Shown here: positions 8,886-15,763 of the stretch, in pieces
Layout: every line of letters begins with the position of its first letter
How positions within the stretch are numbered: the first letter of the stretch is position 1
Assembly (NCBI GenBank): GCA_027620075.1
Contig: JAQCEY010000001.1
Location: 1 to 64,000, forward strand
Direction: 5' to 3'
DNA: 64,000 bases
Source: Pseudomonadota bacterium
GTDB taxonomy: Bacteria; Pseudomonadota; Alphaproteobacteria; Rickettsiales; UBA6187
Notes under the pieces: generated by a model
Told to the model about the DNA's origin: nothing
Seen by the model: only the letters and a program-made list of their open reading frames with translations
Databases searched by the model: none
Program-made: the position numbers and the translations under genes

Positions 8886-9108
8886 TTACCATATTCCAGT
8901 TTGCCTGAAATTTATCAGGGTTATTAGATTGTTTTATATCACCGCCCATTACATTATTAAAATGCTTTCGTAAAATAACTATACTTCCGTCAGGTCTACG
9001 TTTAAAATCCACCCCCATTTGTGATAAAGCCGTAATCTGGCAATCCCTACGCTTCCTGTTGGTTATCTGTTGTATTTCATTTTCTGTAAGGCAGATGCTG
9101 TTTTGCAT
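8878..9108 (-). CDS. DUF4224 family phage protein
   Basis: 76 aa. The segment LTENEIQQITNRKRRDCQITALSQMGVDFKRRPDGSIVI matches the DUF4224 pattern (short phage proteins, typically beside integrases, with a conserved Thr-x-x-x-Arg segment and R-x-x-G-x-x-V/I-V end). The function is unknown; position next to int in a shared operon suggests an accessory or excision role, which is inference. The start has an adequate upstream region and the stop lies within int. Confidence 0.75.
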   Translation of the reverse strand: MQNSICLTENEIQQITNRKRRDCQITALSQMGVDFKRRPDGSIVILRKHFNNVMGGDIKQSNNPDKFQANWNMVNA

Positions 9109-9114
9109 TTTAAT

Positions 9115-9387
9115 TTACCTCATGGCTTTTTTTAATTTTACTTTTGACATACCAATTACTTTGGCACCTTCTTCAGTTACCCAAAAAACTGTTGAACCAA
9201 GTGCTTTGCCTCTTTTCATAAAGCCTTTTTTCACTAAGTTAATACAATGAGGGAAGTCAACCGTATTTTCATCAGTCACAAAATGATTTCTATAAGCTCT
9301 TTGCCCTTTTTTATGAGCGTGTCCTACGGAATGTTTTAGTATGTGTTCCTCTTCTTTAGATAGTAGTTCTTTTTTGTTGCGTTCCAC
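9115..9387 (-). CDS. Small phage protein, unknown
   Basis: 90 aa, not recognised. The C-terminal part (SKVKLKKAMR) is basic and the whole reads as a small soluble protein with a possible winged-helix-like end (GSTVFWVTEEGAKVIGM). It lies 6 bp upstream of the DUF4224 gene in the leftward early operon. DNA binding is a guess only. Confidence 0.65.
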   Translation of the reverse strand: MERNKKELLSKEEEHILKHSVGHAHKKGQRAYRNHFVTDENTVDFPHCINLVKKGFMKRGKALGSTVFWVTEEGAKVIGMSKVKLKKAMR

Positions 9388-9474
9388 GTGTCTTTTCTCC
9401 TGTATTTTCTTCCCTATGTTTGGTCGAGGAGCAAGGATGGATACGAAACTTGCCCCCCGATAATAAGAAGTTAC

Positions 9475-9603
9475 TTACTTCTTATTGTATTGCTGATATT
9501 TAGCAGTACATTTTTTAATATCGTTATATCCGTCTTTCTCACATTTGGCAGATCCGAATGTGAATACTAAGCCGAATATTGCTGCTATTGCTACTGCGGT
9601 CAT
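9475..9603 (-). CDS. Small secreted or membrane peptide (42 aa)
   Basis: Reads MTAVAIAAIFGLVFTFG, then SAKCEKDGYNDIKKC and a polar end (…QQYNKK). A strong GGAGG lies 5 nt before the ATG. The N-terminal half is hydrophobic (signal peptide or single membrane helix), followed by a short polar tail with two Cys. The stop codon is inside an AATAAGAAG/CTTCTTATT hairpin (9462-9486). No homologue recognised; it fits the compact leftward early operon between the 90-aa and DUF2303 genes. Confidence 0.6.
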   Translation of the reverse strand: MTAVAIAAIFGLVFTFGSAKCEKDGYNDIKKCTAKYQQYNKK

Positions 9604-9737
9604 TTTTGCCTCCATAGTTATTATTTTAAACGCCGTCTCTCCGTGCTGTCACCAATGTTTTTCGGCTATAAGGTCTACCATTTCCCTACACCCCGATTTT
9701 TCATCGATATATATTTAAATATACCGACCTTTTAGAT

Positions 9738-10643
9738 TTATTCGGGACAACCTAAAAACAACGGCAGCCCTGTTTCTCGCTTGGCTTTTTCACAGGCACC
9801 TTCAAAGGCATCTTCAAAAACATTTTCAATTCGAAATAAATTATAGAACCACGATATAGAGCCGCTGCGAATTCTGTATCTAAGCCTTACCGCAACCCTG
9901 TATATGTCGCCGCCAACAAATATCGGCAGTCCTATCAAAAACATGTTGGGAACTTTCACCGGAGCACCTTGGCTGTCGACATGCTCGGTTTCGTATATTA
10001 AAGCTCCTTCTCCGGAAGATAAATTATTTGAATTTCTAACTTTTGAGTTCTCATTTACCTCGAGATTTTTACTAAAAGCTACTAATGTAGACGGACCTGC
10101 AAACTTTCCGCCCAATAATTCGGCAAGTTCTTTTAATTTCTCATCAGATTCCAAGTCACCGTCATAGGTATGTAGTACATCACCTATTCTATCTTCAATA
10201 AAAGCCGCAAAATCGGCTTGTGAAAGCTGTTTTCCATCAAAAGCAAGCCAGCTTTTCCACTCTTTCGATAAAGGGAATTGGTAATGTGTTCTATGCTCAC
10301 CGAATCTAGGCTCGCCTTCATAGGTTGATTTGTGATAGTCGATTACCGCAGTAAGGCTGGGGTTGCTCATTTCGTTATTCGCAAATATGACGCTGTCATC
10401 ATCTTTGAAGCGATTCACGTGGTCAATAAAGCTATTTAACTGTGTTACAAATGCCGTGCCTTTTCTTCTTTCGGGAGCCGTCAAATATTTGTCTAAAAAC
10501 GGTTTTATGTCGCAAGCCTTTTTACCTTCGGGTAATATTAAAACTTCAGCAGATTTGTCACCGTGGGTAACTGTTTTTAGTTCCGGATTATAAAGCTGCT
10601 TTACAGATTCTAATATGTCTGCGTATTGATTGTTTTCGGACAT
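9738..10643 (-). CDS. DUF2303 (YfdQ-type) phage protein
   Basis: 301 aa. The opening YADILESVKQL, the middle FIDHVNRFKDDDSVIFANNE and SLTAVIDYH, and the C-terminal FRIENVFEDAFEGACEKAKRE match the DUF2303/YfdQ family found in early regions of temperate phages of Proteobacteria. The molecular function is not established. It sits in the leftward early operon next to a 130-aa protein and the acyl-carrier-like gene. Confidence 0.85.
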   Translation of the reverse strand: MSENNQYADILESVKQLYNPELKTVTHGDKSAEVLILPEGKKACDIKPFLDKYLTAPERRKGTAFVTQLNSFIDHVNRFKDDDSVIFANNEMSNPSLTAVIDYHKSTYEGEPRFGEHRTHYQFPLSKEWKSWLAFDGKQLSQADFAAFIEDRIGDVLHTYDGDLESDEKLKELAELLGGKFAGPSTLVAFSKNLEVNENSKVRNSNNLSSGEGALIYETEHVDSQGAPVKVPNMFLIGLPIFVGGDIYRVAVRLRYRIRSGSISWFYNLFRIENVFEDAFEGACEKAKRETGLPLFLGCPE

Positions 10644-10688
10644 TGTTTTTTTCCTTATTTTAATTTAAAAAGTTGAACTTAATATTTA

Positions 10689-11081
10689 TTAAATAGTTTT
10701 AATTTTACGGACGTTTACATCACGAAACATGTCGTTTTGTCGAGGATTGTTAGGCAAAAGATTGTAGCTTTTGTCAGCCCACGCTATCGAACGCAATCTT
10801 GGAGCTTCAGGCTCGGTGACCTTGAACTTACTACGGATATCGAAGCAACCTTTCTCAAGAATCAAATCAATTTCAATCTTGATTTTTCCTTTTGCCTTAC
10901 TGCCGTAATTTATACAATGCTCGTTCATCTTTTTTGACAGTTGTCTTAAGCCCTGCGAAAGCTCGCTATTTAATTCCCCGTCTTCAAGAGTTGCCAGAAA
11001 GAGTGTGAAACTTCTGGCACTATCATTTGATTCGTTATCGTCAGATTTAACCTCTCCGGTTATTTCGTCAATTTTAGACAT
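10689..11081 (-). CDS. Phage early protein, unknown (130 aa)
   Basis: Hydrophilic protein with an acidic N-terminus (MSKIDEITGEVKSDDNESND) and a central amphipathic region ending GKIKIEIDLILEKGCFDIRSKFKVTEPEAP. Similar small proteins accompany DUF2303 genes in other phages, but I cannot name a family. It starts 1 bp after the stop of the acyl-carrier-like gene, which points to translational coupling. Confidence 0.7.
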   Translation of the reverse strand: MSKIDEITGEVKSDDNESNDSARSFTLFLATLEDGELNSELSQGLRQLSKKMNEHCINYGSKAKGKIKIEIDLILEKGCFDIRSKFKVTEPEAPRLRSIAWADKSYNLLPNNPRQNDMFRDVNVRKIKTI

Positions 11082-11082
11082 T

Positions 11083-11322
11083 TTAATTATCCCCTTTTTT
11101 AGATTGAATTATATTGACCAGATCCTGCATTGTAACCAGACGGTTCATTTCTCTATCTGATATACTAATATTGAATTTTTCTTCCGCTATCATGACTATT
11201 TCAACAAGGTCTATTTCGTCGGCACCCAGATCATCAATTATTCTTGATTGAAGCTCAATTACCGGCGGTGTGATTACCAAATGGTCTTTAATTATTTGCT
11301 TTACTTCCTGTTCGATTTCCAT
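11083..11322 (-). CDS. Acyl-carrier-protein-like phage protein lacking the phosphopantetheine Ser
   Basis: 79 aa, the length of a bacterial ACP, with the four-helix pattern along its length. The recognition helix reads DDLGADEIDLVEIVMIAEEKF, where canonical ACP has DLGADSLDTVELVM: the Ser that carries 4'-phosphopantetheine is Glu36 (codon GAA). The surrounding acidic helix that docks on partner enzymes is kept. It therefore should not be able to carry acyl chains, but could bind ACP partners or act as a decoy; this is inference. It is a member of the leftward early operon, next to the 130-aa and DUF2303 genes. Confidence 0.85.
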   Translation of the reverse strand: MEIEQEVKQIIKDHLVITPPVIELQSRIIDDLGADEIDLVEIVMIAEEKFNISISDREMNRLVTMQDLVNIIQSKKGDN

Positions 11323-11333
11323 GTTTATATCCG

Positions 11334-11456
11334 TTATTTAATACAAAAATCGGCGGTGCATATATCAGCCGCATTATAATGATAGGCAACCATTATGGCG
11401 GTCATAAAAAGTGCTAATAAAAAATAGCGAATCTGTATTTCTTGATGTGCTTTCAT
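11334..11456 (-). CDS. Small membrane peptide (40 aa)
   Basis: Reads MKAHQEIQIRYFLLALFMTA then IMVAYHYNAADICTADFCIK. One membrane helix (about residues 11-26) and a short periplasmic-type tail with two Cys. It lies between the 76-aa gene and the ACP-like gene in the leftward early operon, 11 bp from the latter. A hydrophobic ORF in a tight operon is plausible as a gene, but no homologue is recognised and no strong RBS is visible (AATGTAACG precedes ATG). Confidence 0.5.
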   Translation of the reverse strand: MKAHQEIQIRYFLLALFMTAIMVAYHYNAADICTADFCIK

Positions 11457-11467
11457 CGTTACATTCC

Positions 11468-11698
11468 CTAGATATGATTGCTGTTAATGTTATCGGTGCT
11501 TAGGATTACGGATATTGCCGCTTTGCGATTTTCAATTGCGGAAGCATCCCTATTTTCCATTATGCGGACTAATTCATTTTGAGTTTGCTCGGATAGTACG
11601 CATGATTCGAAAATTCGATTAACTATGTTCATCTCAAGCGATCTAAGTGCCTGATCGGTTTTTTTTGAGATTCTTTCAAATTCTTTTTTATTACCCAT
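11468..11698 (-). CDS. First gene of the leftward early operon, unknown (76 aa)
   Basis: Small helical, charged protein (MGNKKEFERISKKTDQALRS…). No family recognised. It is the first gene behind promoter pL; the mRNA start predicted from the -10 box at 11730-11735 lies about 25 bp upstream of its ATG. Confidence 0.65.
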   Translation of the reverse strand: MGNKKEFERISKKTDQALRSLEMNIVNRIFESCVLSEQTQNELVRIMENRDASAIENRKAAISVILSTDNINSNHI

Positions 11699-11729
11699 TT
11701 TTTATATCCATCTTGTGTTGATGAATATA

Positions 11730-11758
11730 ATTATATATAGGAAAATATTCCTAGTCAA
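11730..11758 (-). promoter_or_regulatory. Promoter pL of the leftward early operon
   Basis: On the minus strand: -35 TTGACT (11758-11753), 17-bp spacer, -10 TATAAT (11735-11730). The spacer is occupied by operator 11738-11753, so repressor binding there would block polymerase directly. Confidence 0.85.
11738..11753. promoter_or_regulatory. Operator OL1 (TAGGAA-N4-TTCCTA)
   Basis: TAGGAAAATATTCCTA, a dyad with 6-bp arms inside the pL spacer. One of four copies in the immunity region. Confidence 0.85.
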
Positions 11759-11766
11759 TAGTAAAG

Positions 11767-11782
11767 TAGGAAAGTATTCCTA
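11767..11782. promoter_or_regulatory. Operator OL2 (TAGGAA-N4-TTCCTA)
   Basis: TAGGAAAGTATTCCTA, identical to the copy at 14001-14016, 29 bp from OL1 and upstream of the pL -35 box. The dyad extends by one base each side (G and C). Confidence 0.85.
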
Positions 11783-11838
11783 CTTTTTTAAAAGCGAGGG
11801 AAAGCCTTTGATATGCTTAAGATTAGCGTATTAGGTTT

Positions 11839-12045
11839 TTATAAAAAAAGTTTTAAAGTGTTTTTTTTACCTTCGCATTTAAAATAATATTTGCAAGAAT
11901 AGGGATTTGTTTTATTTGCAAAAAGGCAAGACTTGGTTTTGAGGCAGTAGGTTAGATTATGACGTTTTCTTACATCGTGTATTACAATGTTGTTTGCATA
12001 ATCTATAATTTGGGCAGGTTTGGGGAAGGTAAGAATATTAGACAT
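11839..12045 (-). CDS. Small Cys-containing phage protein (68 aa)
   Basis: MSNILTFPKPAQIIDYANNI at the start, then a basic segment and CLKTKSCLF followed by YSCKYYFKCEG: four Cys in CX5C and CX6C spacing that could bind a metal. Start chosen at the internal ATG 12045 because AAGGG lies 8 nt upstream; an upstream ATG at 12066 would add seven residues. It lies alone between pL and the membrane-protein gene. Function not recognised. Confidence 0.55.
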   Translation of the reverse strand: MSNILTFPKPAQIIDYANNIVIHDVRKRHNLTYCLKTKSCLFANKTNPYSCKYYFKCEGKKNTLKLFL

Positions 12046-12265
12046 TAATCGACCCTTTCTTGTCATAAGTAACTACCTGAAAAGGTTAAGAGGCTAGCTG
12101 CCAAGCTCGCTTATAAGTAGAAAAGATTAATAAATCGTTAAACTTTCGAGTGATCTTGGTTGGATTGCTTAGCTTTGTTCGTAATGACGAAAAAATTATA
12201 CATATTTTTGCACAAATATAAATTTTGTGATAATGGTTTTATATATAAAATATATTGAGGTTTAT

Positions 12266-12790
12266 ATGAATTTAGATGAAGAAAAACCGTTTAAAGATTT
12301 AGACTGGTCCAAAGTTACAAGAGAATATTCCGAATATGCACTGGAAGAGGCAAAGATTTGTTTAAAAACAGGATTGGAGGCTTGCGGAGAGTTAGATAAG
12401 AAAGCCTTTTTTATTATCACAGGTGCAATAGGTTATATTTCTGTGTTGTTTCCATTTGTTTTAAAATCTGATCAGCCTTTGTTTATTATCCCTTCTATTG
12501 TAATGATTTTAGGCTTTTTAATTGCCGTATTTATTCTTTCTCATTCAATAAAGCCACAAATATATCTATCATCGGGAAATGAACCGGATAAAACTTTATT
12601 ACCTGTTAGCTTGAACAAAGATTTTAATCATTTTTTGCATTGGGAGTTATACACACAGCAAGAGCTGATAAAACATAATGCAAAACTAAACGCCAAAAAA
12701 GGAAAGCATATTAATCTGGCAATAATCGTAATGCAAATAAGCCTTGTGGTAGCGGTTGGGATTTATATTGTTAGCTATTTCCCTTCGTGA
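12266..12790 (+). CDS. Three-helix membrane protein of the immunity region
   Basis: 174 aa. Start chosen at ATG 12266 (GAGG at 12257-12260) rather than the upstream ATG at 12227. A charged N-terminal part is followed by a membrane hairpin (about residues 47-65 and 72-92), a soluble loop, and a C-terminal helix (about 150-171). The phrase ELDKKAFFIITGAIG before the first helix and LNAKKGKHINLAIIV before the last recall SLATT or Pycsar-effector membrane domains, but this is a weak resemblance. It is transcribed against the repressor operon, as phage accessory (moron) genes often are. An exclusion or effector role is a hypothesis. Confidence 0.7.
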   Translation: MNLDEEKPFKDLDWSKVTREYSEYALEEAKICLKTGLEACGELDKKAFFIITGAIGYISVLFPFVLKSDQPLFIIPSIVMILGFLIAVFILSHSIKPQIYLSSGNEPDKTLLPVSLNKDFNHFLHWELYTQQELIKHNAKLNAKKGKHINLAIIVMQISLVVAVGIYIVSYFPS

Positions 12791-12926
12791 CTCCTGTTCC
12801 CCCTTTTGAGCCGATTTCTTCCTGACTTGCTATCCCTTCGTTAAGCTTTTCTATCATTTGATTAGTTGTTTGTGGTTTTTCGGCTTTTGTGTTTTGGTTA
12901 TCATTATCTTGTTTTTCGTCGGTCAT
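12771..12926 (-). CDS. Small hydrophilic peptide (51 aa)
   Basis: Begins MTDEKQDNDNQNTKAEKPQ and ends GSKGGTGVTKGNS; polar, with no Cys and no hydrophobic helix. AAGGA lies upstream of the ATG at fair distance. Its 3' end overlaps the convergent membrane-protein gene by 20 bp. It lies 82 bp downstream of the lipoprotein gene and might be the third gene of the repressor operon. No homologue recognised. Confidence 0.45.
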   Translation of the reverse strand: MTDEKQDNDNQNTKAEKPQTTNQMIEKLNEGIASQEEIGSKGGTGVTKGNS

Positions 12927-13008
12927 ATTTTGATTCCTTTTATTTTGTGATTATGATTGACTAATTAATCAAACATTTAATTAGTTTTTTATACAAAAAT
13001 AAAGAATG

Positions 13009-13548
13009 TTATTTATTTTGTTCTTCTTGAATTGTATTTAAAAATTTAACCAGTGCAGGTTTTAATCTCATTGCAGAATTTGAATTTATTTCACCTTCAC
13101 GATAGCCGTCGGCTGTAATTAATTTGACTTTCACGTCATGGGCATCAACAAGACTTTTTAACAACTGAATATCCGTTACAAAATGCTTTTTTGATTGTTT
13201 GTAAGAGGCACCATTGATTAAATCACTTTCAAAGTTAGTACTAATATCGGGTGAGCTTAATTTAGTTATTTTATCATCTATGTTAAATTGCAATCCGCCA
13301 TCAGATTCAATATGTACAATAGATTGAGTTATTTCGCCAACTAGATTAACTTGATCAGGATTCTTTGAATTCCAAAAACCGCCTATTTTAAACCAACCTT
13401 TTTCTACAAATACAGGCTCCAGTTTAATTTCTTTTGAACCGTCAAAACTTGACTCATGAACTTTAACTTGCCCCGGTAATGTCATTCCCGGAATATTTGC
13501 ACATGAGGTGTTAATTAAAATAGCAATAATGCATAATATTTTCTTCAT
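13009..13548 (-). CDS. Putative lipoprotein co-transcribed with the phage repressor
   Basis: 179 aa. An N-terminal signal-like segment MKKILCIIAILINTSCAN has a Cys at position 16 in a weak lipobox (NTSC). The remainder is soluble and beta-rich, with no known domain recognised. It overlaps the repressor gene by 4 bp, so it should be expressed in the lysogen. Phage lipoproteins made by lysogens often block superinfection at the envelope (Cor and Llp are known cases); that role is inferred only from location and export signal. Confidence 0.75.
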   Translation of the reverse strand: MKKILCIIAILINTSCANIPGMTLPGQVKVHESSFDGSKEIKLEPVFVEKGWFKIGGFWNSKNPDQVNLVGEITQSIVHIESDGGLQFNIDDKITKLSSPDISTNFESDLINGASYKQSKKHFVTDIQLLKSLVDAHDVKVKLITADGYREGEINSNSAMRLKPALVKFLNTIQEEQNK

Positions 13549-13931
13549 TTTATTGACTCATTATTTATTGATTTAAGATTCTTTTTAATTTTAGTTTTAT
13601 ACAAATCCGCAATATCCCCTGCCATTTGTGAGGGAGTGCTTTTTGTTTTATTTTGTTGATCAGCTGTTAAAATATCTGTAATTGCAGATTCTAATATTAT
13701 GGTATCTATGTCACTTGGCTTTTGCCATTCAAGCGGTAGTAGTTCTACAGGTTGAACATTTAAAGCTAAACTAAGTTTATAAAGAGTCTCGACTTTTATG
13801 CTTCGTGAACTACCGTCAAGAAACTTTCTTACGGTACTAGATTCAAGATTTGCAGAATCAGAAAGGGTTTTCATTCCTGTAACCCCTTTTTCTTGCATTA
13901 CTTTCTTTAGTCGGTTTCTAAGTATTTTCAT
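13545..13931 (-). CDS. XRE-type prophage repressor (CI-like, no peptidase domain)
   Basis: 128 aa. An N-terminal helix-turn-helix (about residues 5-62: LKKVMQEKGVTGMKTLSDSANL, then SSTVRKFLDGSS and TLYKLSLALNVQPVELLP). The C-terminal half has no Ser-Lys S24 peptidase motifs, so RecA-driven self-cleavage is not expected. It lies between operators OL1/OL2 and OR1/OR2 and is transcribed away from pR, the classic repressor position. It probably binds TAGGAA-N4-TTCCTA. Its start is 38 bp from operator 13970-13985, consistent with autoregulation. Confidence 0.85.
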   Translation of the reverse strand: MKILRNRLKKVMQEKGVTGMKTLSDSANLESSTVRKFLDGSSRSIKVETLYKLSLALNVQPVELLPLEWQKPSDIDTIILESAITDILTADQQNKTKSTPSQMAGDIADLYKTKIKKNLKSINNESIK

Positions 13932-13969
13932 AATGGGAATTATTTACCATCTAAAGATTTATAAGTCGC

Positions 13970-13985
13970 TAGGAAAGATTTCCTA
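13970..13985. promoter_or_regulatory. Operator OR2 (TAGGAA-N4-TTCCTA)
   Basis: TAGGAAAGATTTCCTA, 31 bp from OR1, between pR and the start of the repressor gene. It overlaps the region where the repressor's own promoter must lie (minus-strand TTATAA around 13959-13964). Confidence 0.82.
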
Positions 13986-13993
13986 CAAAATTA

Positions 13994-14023
13994 TTGACAC
14001 TAGGAAAGTATTCCTACTATAGT
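13994..14023 (+). promoter_or_regulatory. Promoter pR with operator OR1 in the spacer
   Basis: -35 TTGACA (13994-13999), 18-bp spacer, -10 TATAGT (14018-14023). Operator TAGGAAAGTATTCCTA (14001-14016) fills the spacer. The predicted start of transcription is about 14030, at or next to the ATG of the first gene, so its mRNA may be leaderless. Confidence 0.8.
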
Positions 14024-14030
14024 GGGGTTT

Positions 14031-14273
14031 ATGAAAAAATTTATAGAAATTGAACAAATATTATTAAAAGAAATTCACGTCTTTTTGACTGAAAGCAAAA
14101 TGACACCCTCTGCTTTCGGGGGGCAAGCTTGCAACGACCCTAAAATTGTCATGCGTCTTAAAGAGGGTAGAGAACTCCGTTCCGGAACGATCAATAAAAT
14201 TCGTAAATATATCGCTGATAACACCCCACTCAAGGAGGATTCGGCAACAAAAGAAGGGGAAGTTTATGAGTAA
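14031..14273 (+). CDS. Cro-like small DNA-binding protein
   Basis: 80 aa. The segment FLTESKMTPSAFGGQACNDPKIVMRLKEGRELRSGTINKIRKYI reads as an XRE-like helix-turn-helix of the kind found in small phage regulators. It is the first gene behind pR and divergent from the repressor, the Cro position. Start ATG 14031 is preferred to GTG 14022, as pR predicts a transcript beginning at about 14030. It overlaps the next gene by 8 bp. Confidence 0.75.
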   Translation: MKKFIEIEQILLKEIHVFLTESKMTPSAFGGQACNDPKIVMRLKEGRELRSGTINKIRKYIADNTPLKEDSATKEGEVYE

Positions 14274-14544
14274 AGCAAAATCTTTTGATGGCAAACAAAT
14301 GGATAAAATTATTAAGGATATTAATGATAGAATTAGTCAACCTTGCCTCCCTGTAAAACTTCTACAACCCACTCACCCTTTTGACCTATATTACCCTTTA
14401 GCGTGCTTAACGTACTTCTCAAAGCAATACATATCTGTTGAGATTGAGCGCTTTCAGATTCTTTTAGATGATTTATCGCACTTATCAGATGCTTGGAATA
14501 GGAATCTAAATCAATTTTATCGGTTATGGATAAGTGACGGATAA
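14266..14544 (+). CDS. Phage early protein, unknown; overlaps an antisense gene
   Basis: 92 aa. AAGGGG precedes the ATG at good spacing and the start overlaps the Cro-like gene, so translation is likely. The first 25 residues (MSKAKSFDGKQMDKIIKDIN…) look like ordinary protein; the rest runs opposite to the minus-strand gene at 14333-14608 and looks less protein-like. One of the two may be a decayed or chance frame over the shared 212 bp. Confidence 0.5.
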   Translation: MSKAKSFDGKQMDKIIKDINDRISQPCLPVKLLQPTHPFDLYYPLACLTYFSKQYISVEIERFQILLDDLSHLSDAWNRNLNQFYRLWISDG

Positions 14545-14608
14545 GTGATGTTAATACAAATTCTTGAGCAGCCAATTCTGCTTTTATTTTATTATTGGAA
14601 CTGTTCAT
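14333..14608 (-). CDS. Leftward small protein inside the rightward early operon
   Basis: 91 aa, amphipathic helical: KIKAELAAQEFVLTSLIRHL, LDSYSKHLISAINHLKES and a basic end. AGGAG lies 9 nt before ATG 14608, so this start is favoured over longer frames reaching 14980, whose N-terminal part looks non-coding. It is antisense to the 3' two thirds of the rightward gene at 14266-14544. No family recognised. An opposed gene in a rightward early operon could be a regulator or an independently expressed accessory gene. Confidence 0.5.
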   Translation of the reverse strand: MNSSNNKIKAELAAQEFVLTSLIRHLSITDKIDLDSYSKHLISAINHLKESESAQSQQICIALRSTLSTLKGNIGQKGEWVVEVLQGGKVD

Positions 14609-14713
14609 AACCAGATACTCCTGTTTTGGATTAAATTTGTGGTGAATTTTTACAATACGGGAGTTGGGGCGTTTTGCAAGATTCGCCCCTGATGTAGGTA
14701 GATAGAGGTGTGA

Positions 14714-14953
14714 ATGGTAGTCGACACTGACGGAATGGTTGAATTGTGGCAAGCGGTTATTCTTCAGGCGGTGCTTGATGCCCGAGCCAAGGTGGGGGAT
14801 TCCAAGCGAGAGGCTAAGAGGTTTGAGCAAAAAAAAGAAGCAATAGGTTGGCTTACCCAAAATAGTGACGATTTCAAGTTGGTTTGTATGTACGCACAAC
14901 TTGATTCTGTTTGGATAAGAAAAAGGGCAAAAACCATGTTTTTTTTTAAATAA
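14714..14953 (+). CDS. Small phage protein with VELWQAVILQAVLDA motif
   Basis: 79 aa. The pattern LWQAVILQAVLDA…AIGWLTQNSDDFKLVCMYAQLDSVWIRKRA is shared by small early proteins of alphaproteobacterial and enterobacterial phages (Trp-x-x-Ala-x-x-x-Gln-Ala and Asp-Phe-x-x-Val-Cys blocks); function unknown. GAGG stands 6 nt before the ATG. Confidence 0.65.
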   Translation: MVVDTDGMVELWQAVILQAVLDARAKVGDSKREAKRFEQKKEAIGWLTQNSDDFKLVCMYAQLDSVWIRKRAKTMFFFK

Positions 14954-14993
14954 ATTTTTCATAACGCTAATTTTTAGCATAGGAGGTAGGTAA

Positions 14994-15329
14994 GTGTCCT
15001 ATAACAATTCAAAAGACCTTATAGAAAGGTTTACCAAGGAAGCCTTTAGCAGGTGCATTAGTTTTGCCCATATTAATTCGAAATTATCGGAAGAAAAATT
15101 TGCGTCAATTATCGGTGTAAGCAAGGCACAGCTTAGGGATTATAAGAGCGGTATGAGTCTTCCTAGGGTGGATAATTATTTCTATATCTGCTCCGTTTTA
15201 GGTGCTGATTTCTTTTGTGACGTATTACCCGCAGCATGTTTGGGTGATGAAGTTTCAATCGTCAGTAATGCAAATGAATCAAAATATCATATATCAGAAG
15301 TTGCAATTAAGGAGGGCAATCAATCGTGA
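14994..15329 (+). CDS. XRE-like transcriptional regulator
   Basis: 111 aa. Starts at GTG 14994 behind AGGAGG. The helix-turn-helix is at about residues 28-68: KLSEEKFASIIGVSKAQLRDYKSG then SLPRVDNYFYICSVLGADF. The C-terminal 40 residues are unrecognised. It is likely a second-tier regulator in the early rightward operon. Confidence 0.72.
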   Translation: MSYNNSKDLIERFTKEAFSRCISFAHINSKLSEEKFASIIGVSKAQLRDYKSGMSLPRVDNYFYICSVLGADFFCDVLPAACLGDEVSIVSNANESKYHISEVAIKEGNQS

Positions 15330-15356
15330 CCAATAAATTATCAGGAGGATAAAGTT

Positions 15357-15761
15357 TTGTCTTTAATAGATTTTAAAAGAAAAAAACACCGAGCATTAGA
15401 CAACATTAAATGCTTGCAAAAGAAAAATAAGCCGGGAACCGAGAGGGATTTAAAAAAGTTCCTTAAAAGCAGCCTGATTGATGACCGGGTTTTCTGGCAG
15501 ATAGTCGGTACATTGAACAATAGACCGTATCAGCCTGATTTTTATCATATATTGATAACGTATAATCCTGATTTGAGGGCACATTTGAATTTTGTATTAC
15601 ATATAAAATTCGGAAGTCGAGCCGTAAATATAGATTCGATATCCGATAATATAAAATTTTCATCGCTCATTAAAAAGGGGCATTTTGTTGAAAATGCAAA
15701 TTCAGTTGAGGATATCGCAAAAATTTTACAAACCTACGAAATACCGTTTGTAAGGGGGTGA
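15357..15761 (+). CDS. Phage early protein, unknown (134 aa)
   Basis: Basic at the N-terminus (SLIDFKRKKHRALDNIKCLQKKNK). The start is TTG 15357, supported by AGGAGG at 15343-15348 (8-nt spacing). No family recognised. Its end overlaps the replication gene region, and the two are probably translationally coupled. Confidence 0.65.
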   Translation: MSLIDFKRKKHRALDNIKCLQKKNKPGTERDLKKFLKSSLIDDRVFWQIVGTLNNRPYQPDFYHILITYNPDLRAHLNFVLHIKFGSRAVNIDSISDNIKFSSLIKKGHFVENANSVEDIAKILQTYEIPFVRG

Positions 15762-15763
15762 AA

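Noticed and set aside
14609..14980. Longer leftward frame extending the 91-aa gene to 14980
   Set aside because: The extension has no RBS, looks non-coding, and lies antisense to the rightward gene 14714-14953; the ATG at 14608 has AGGAG.
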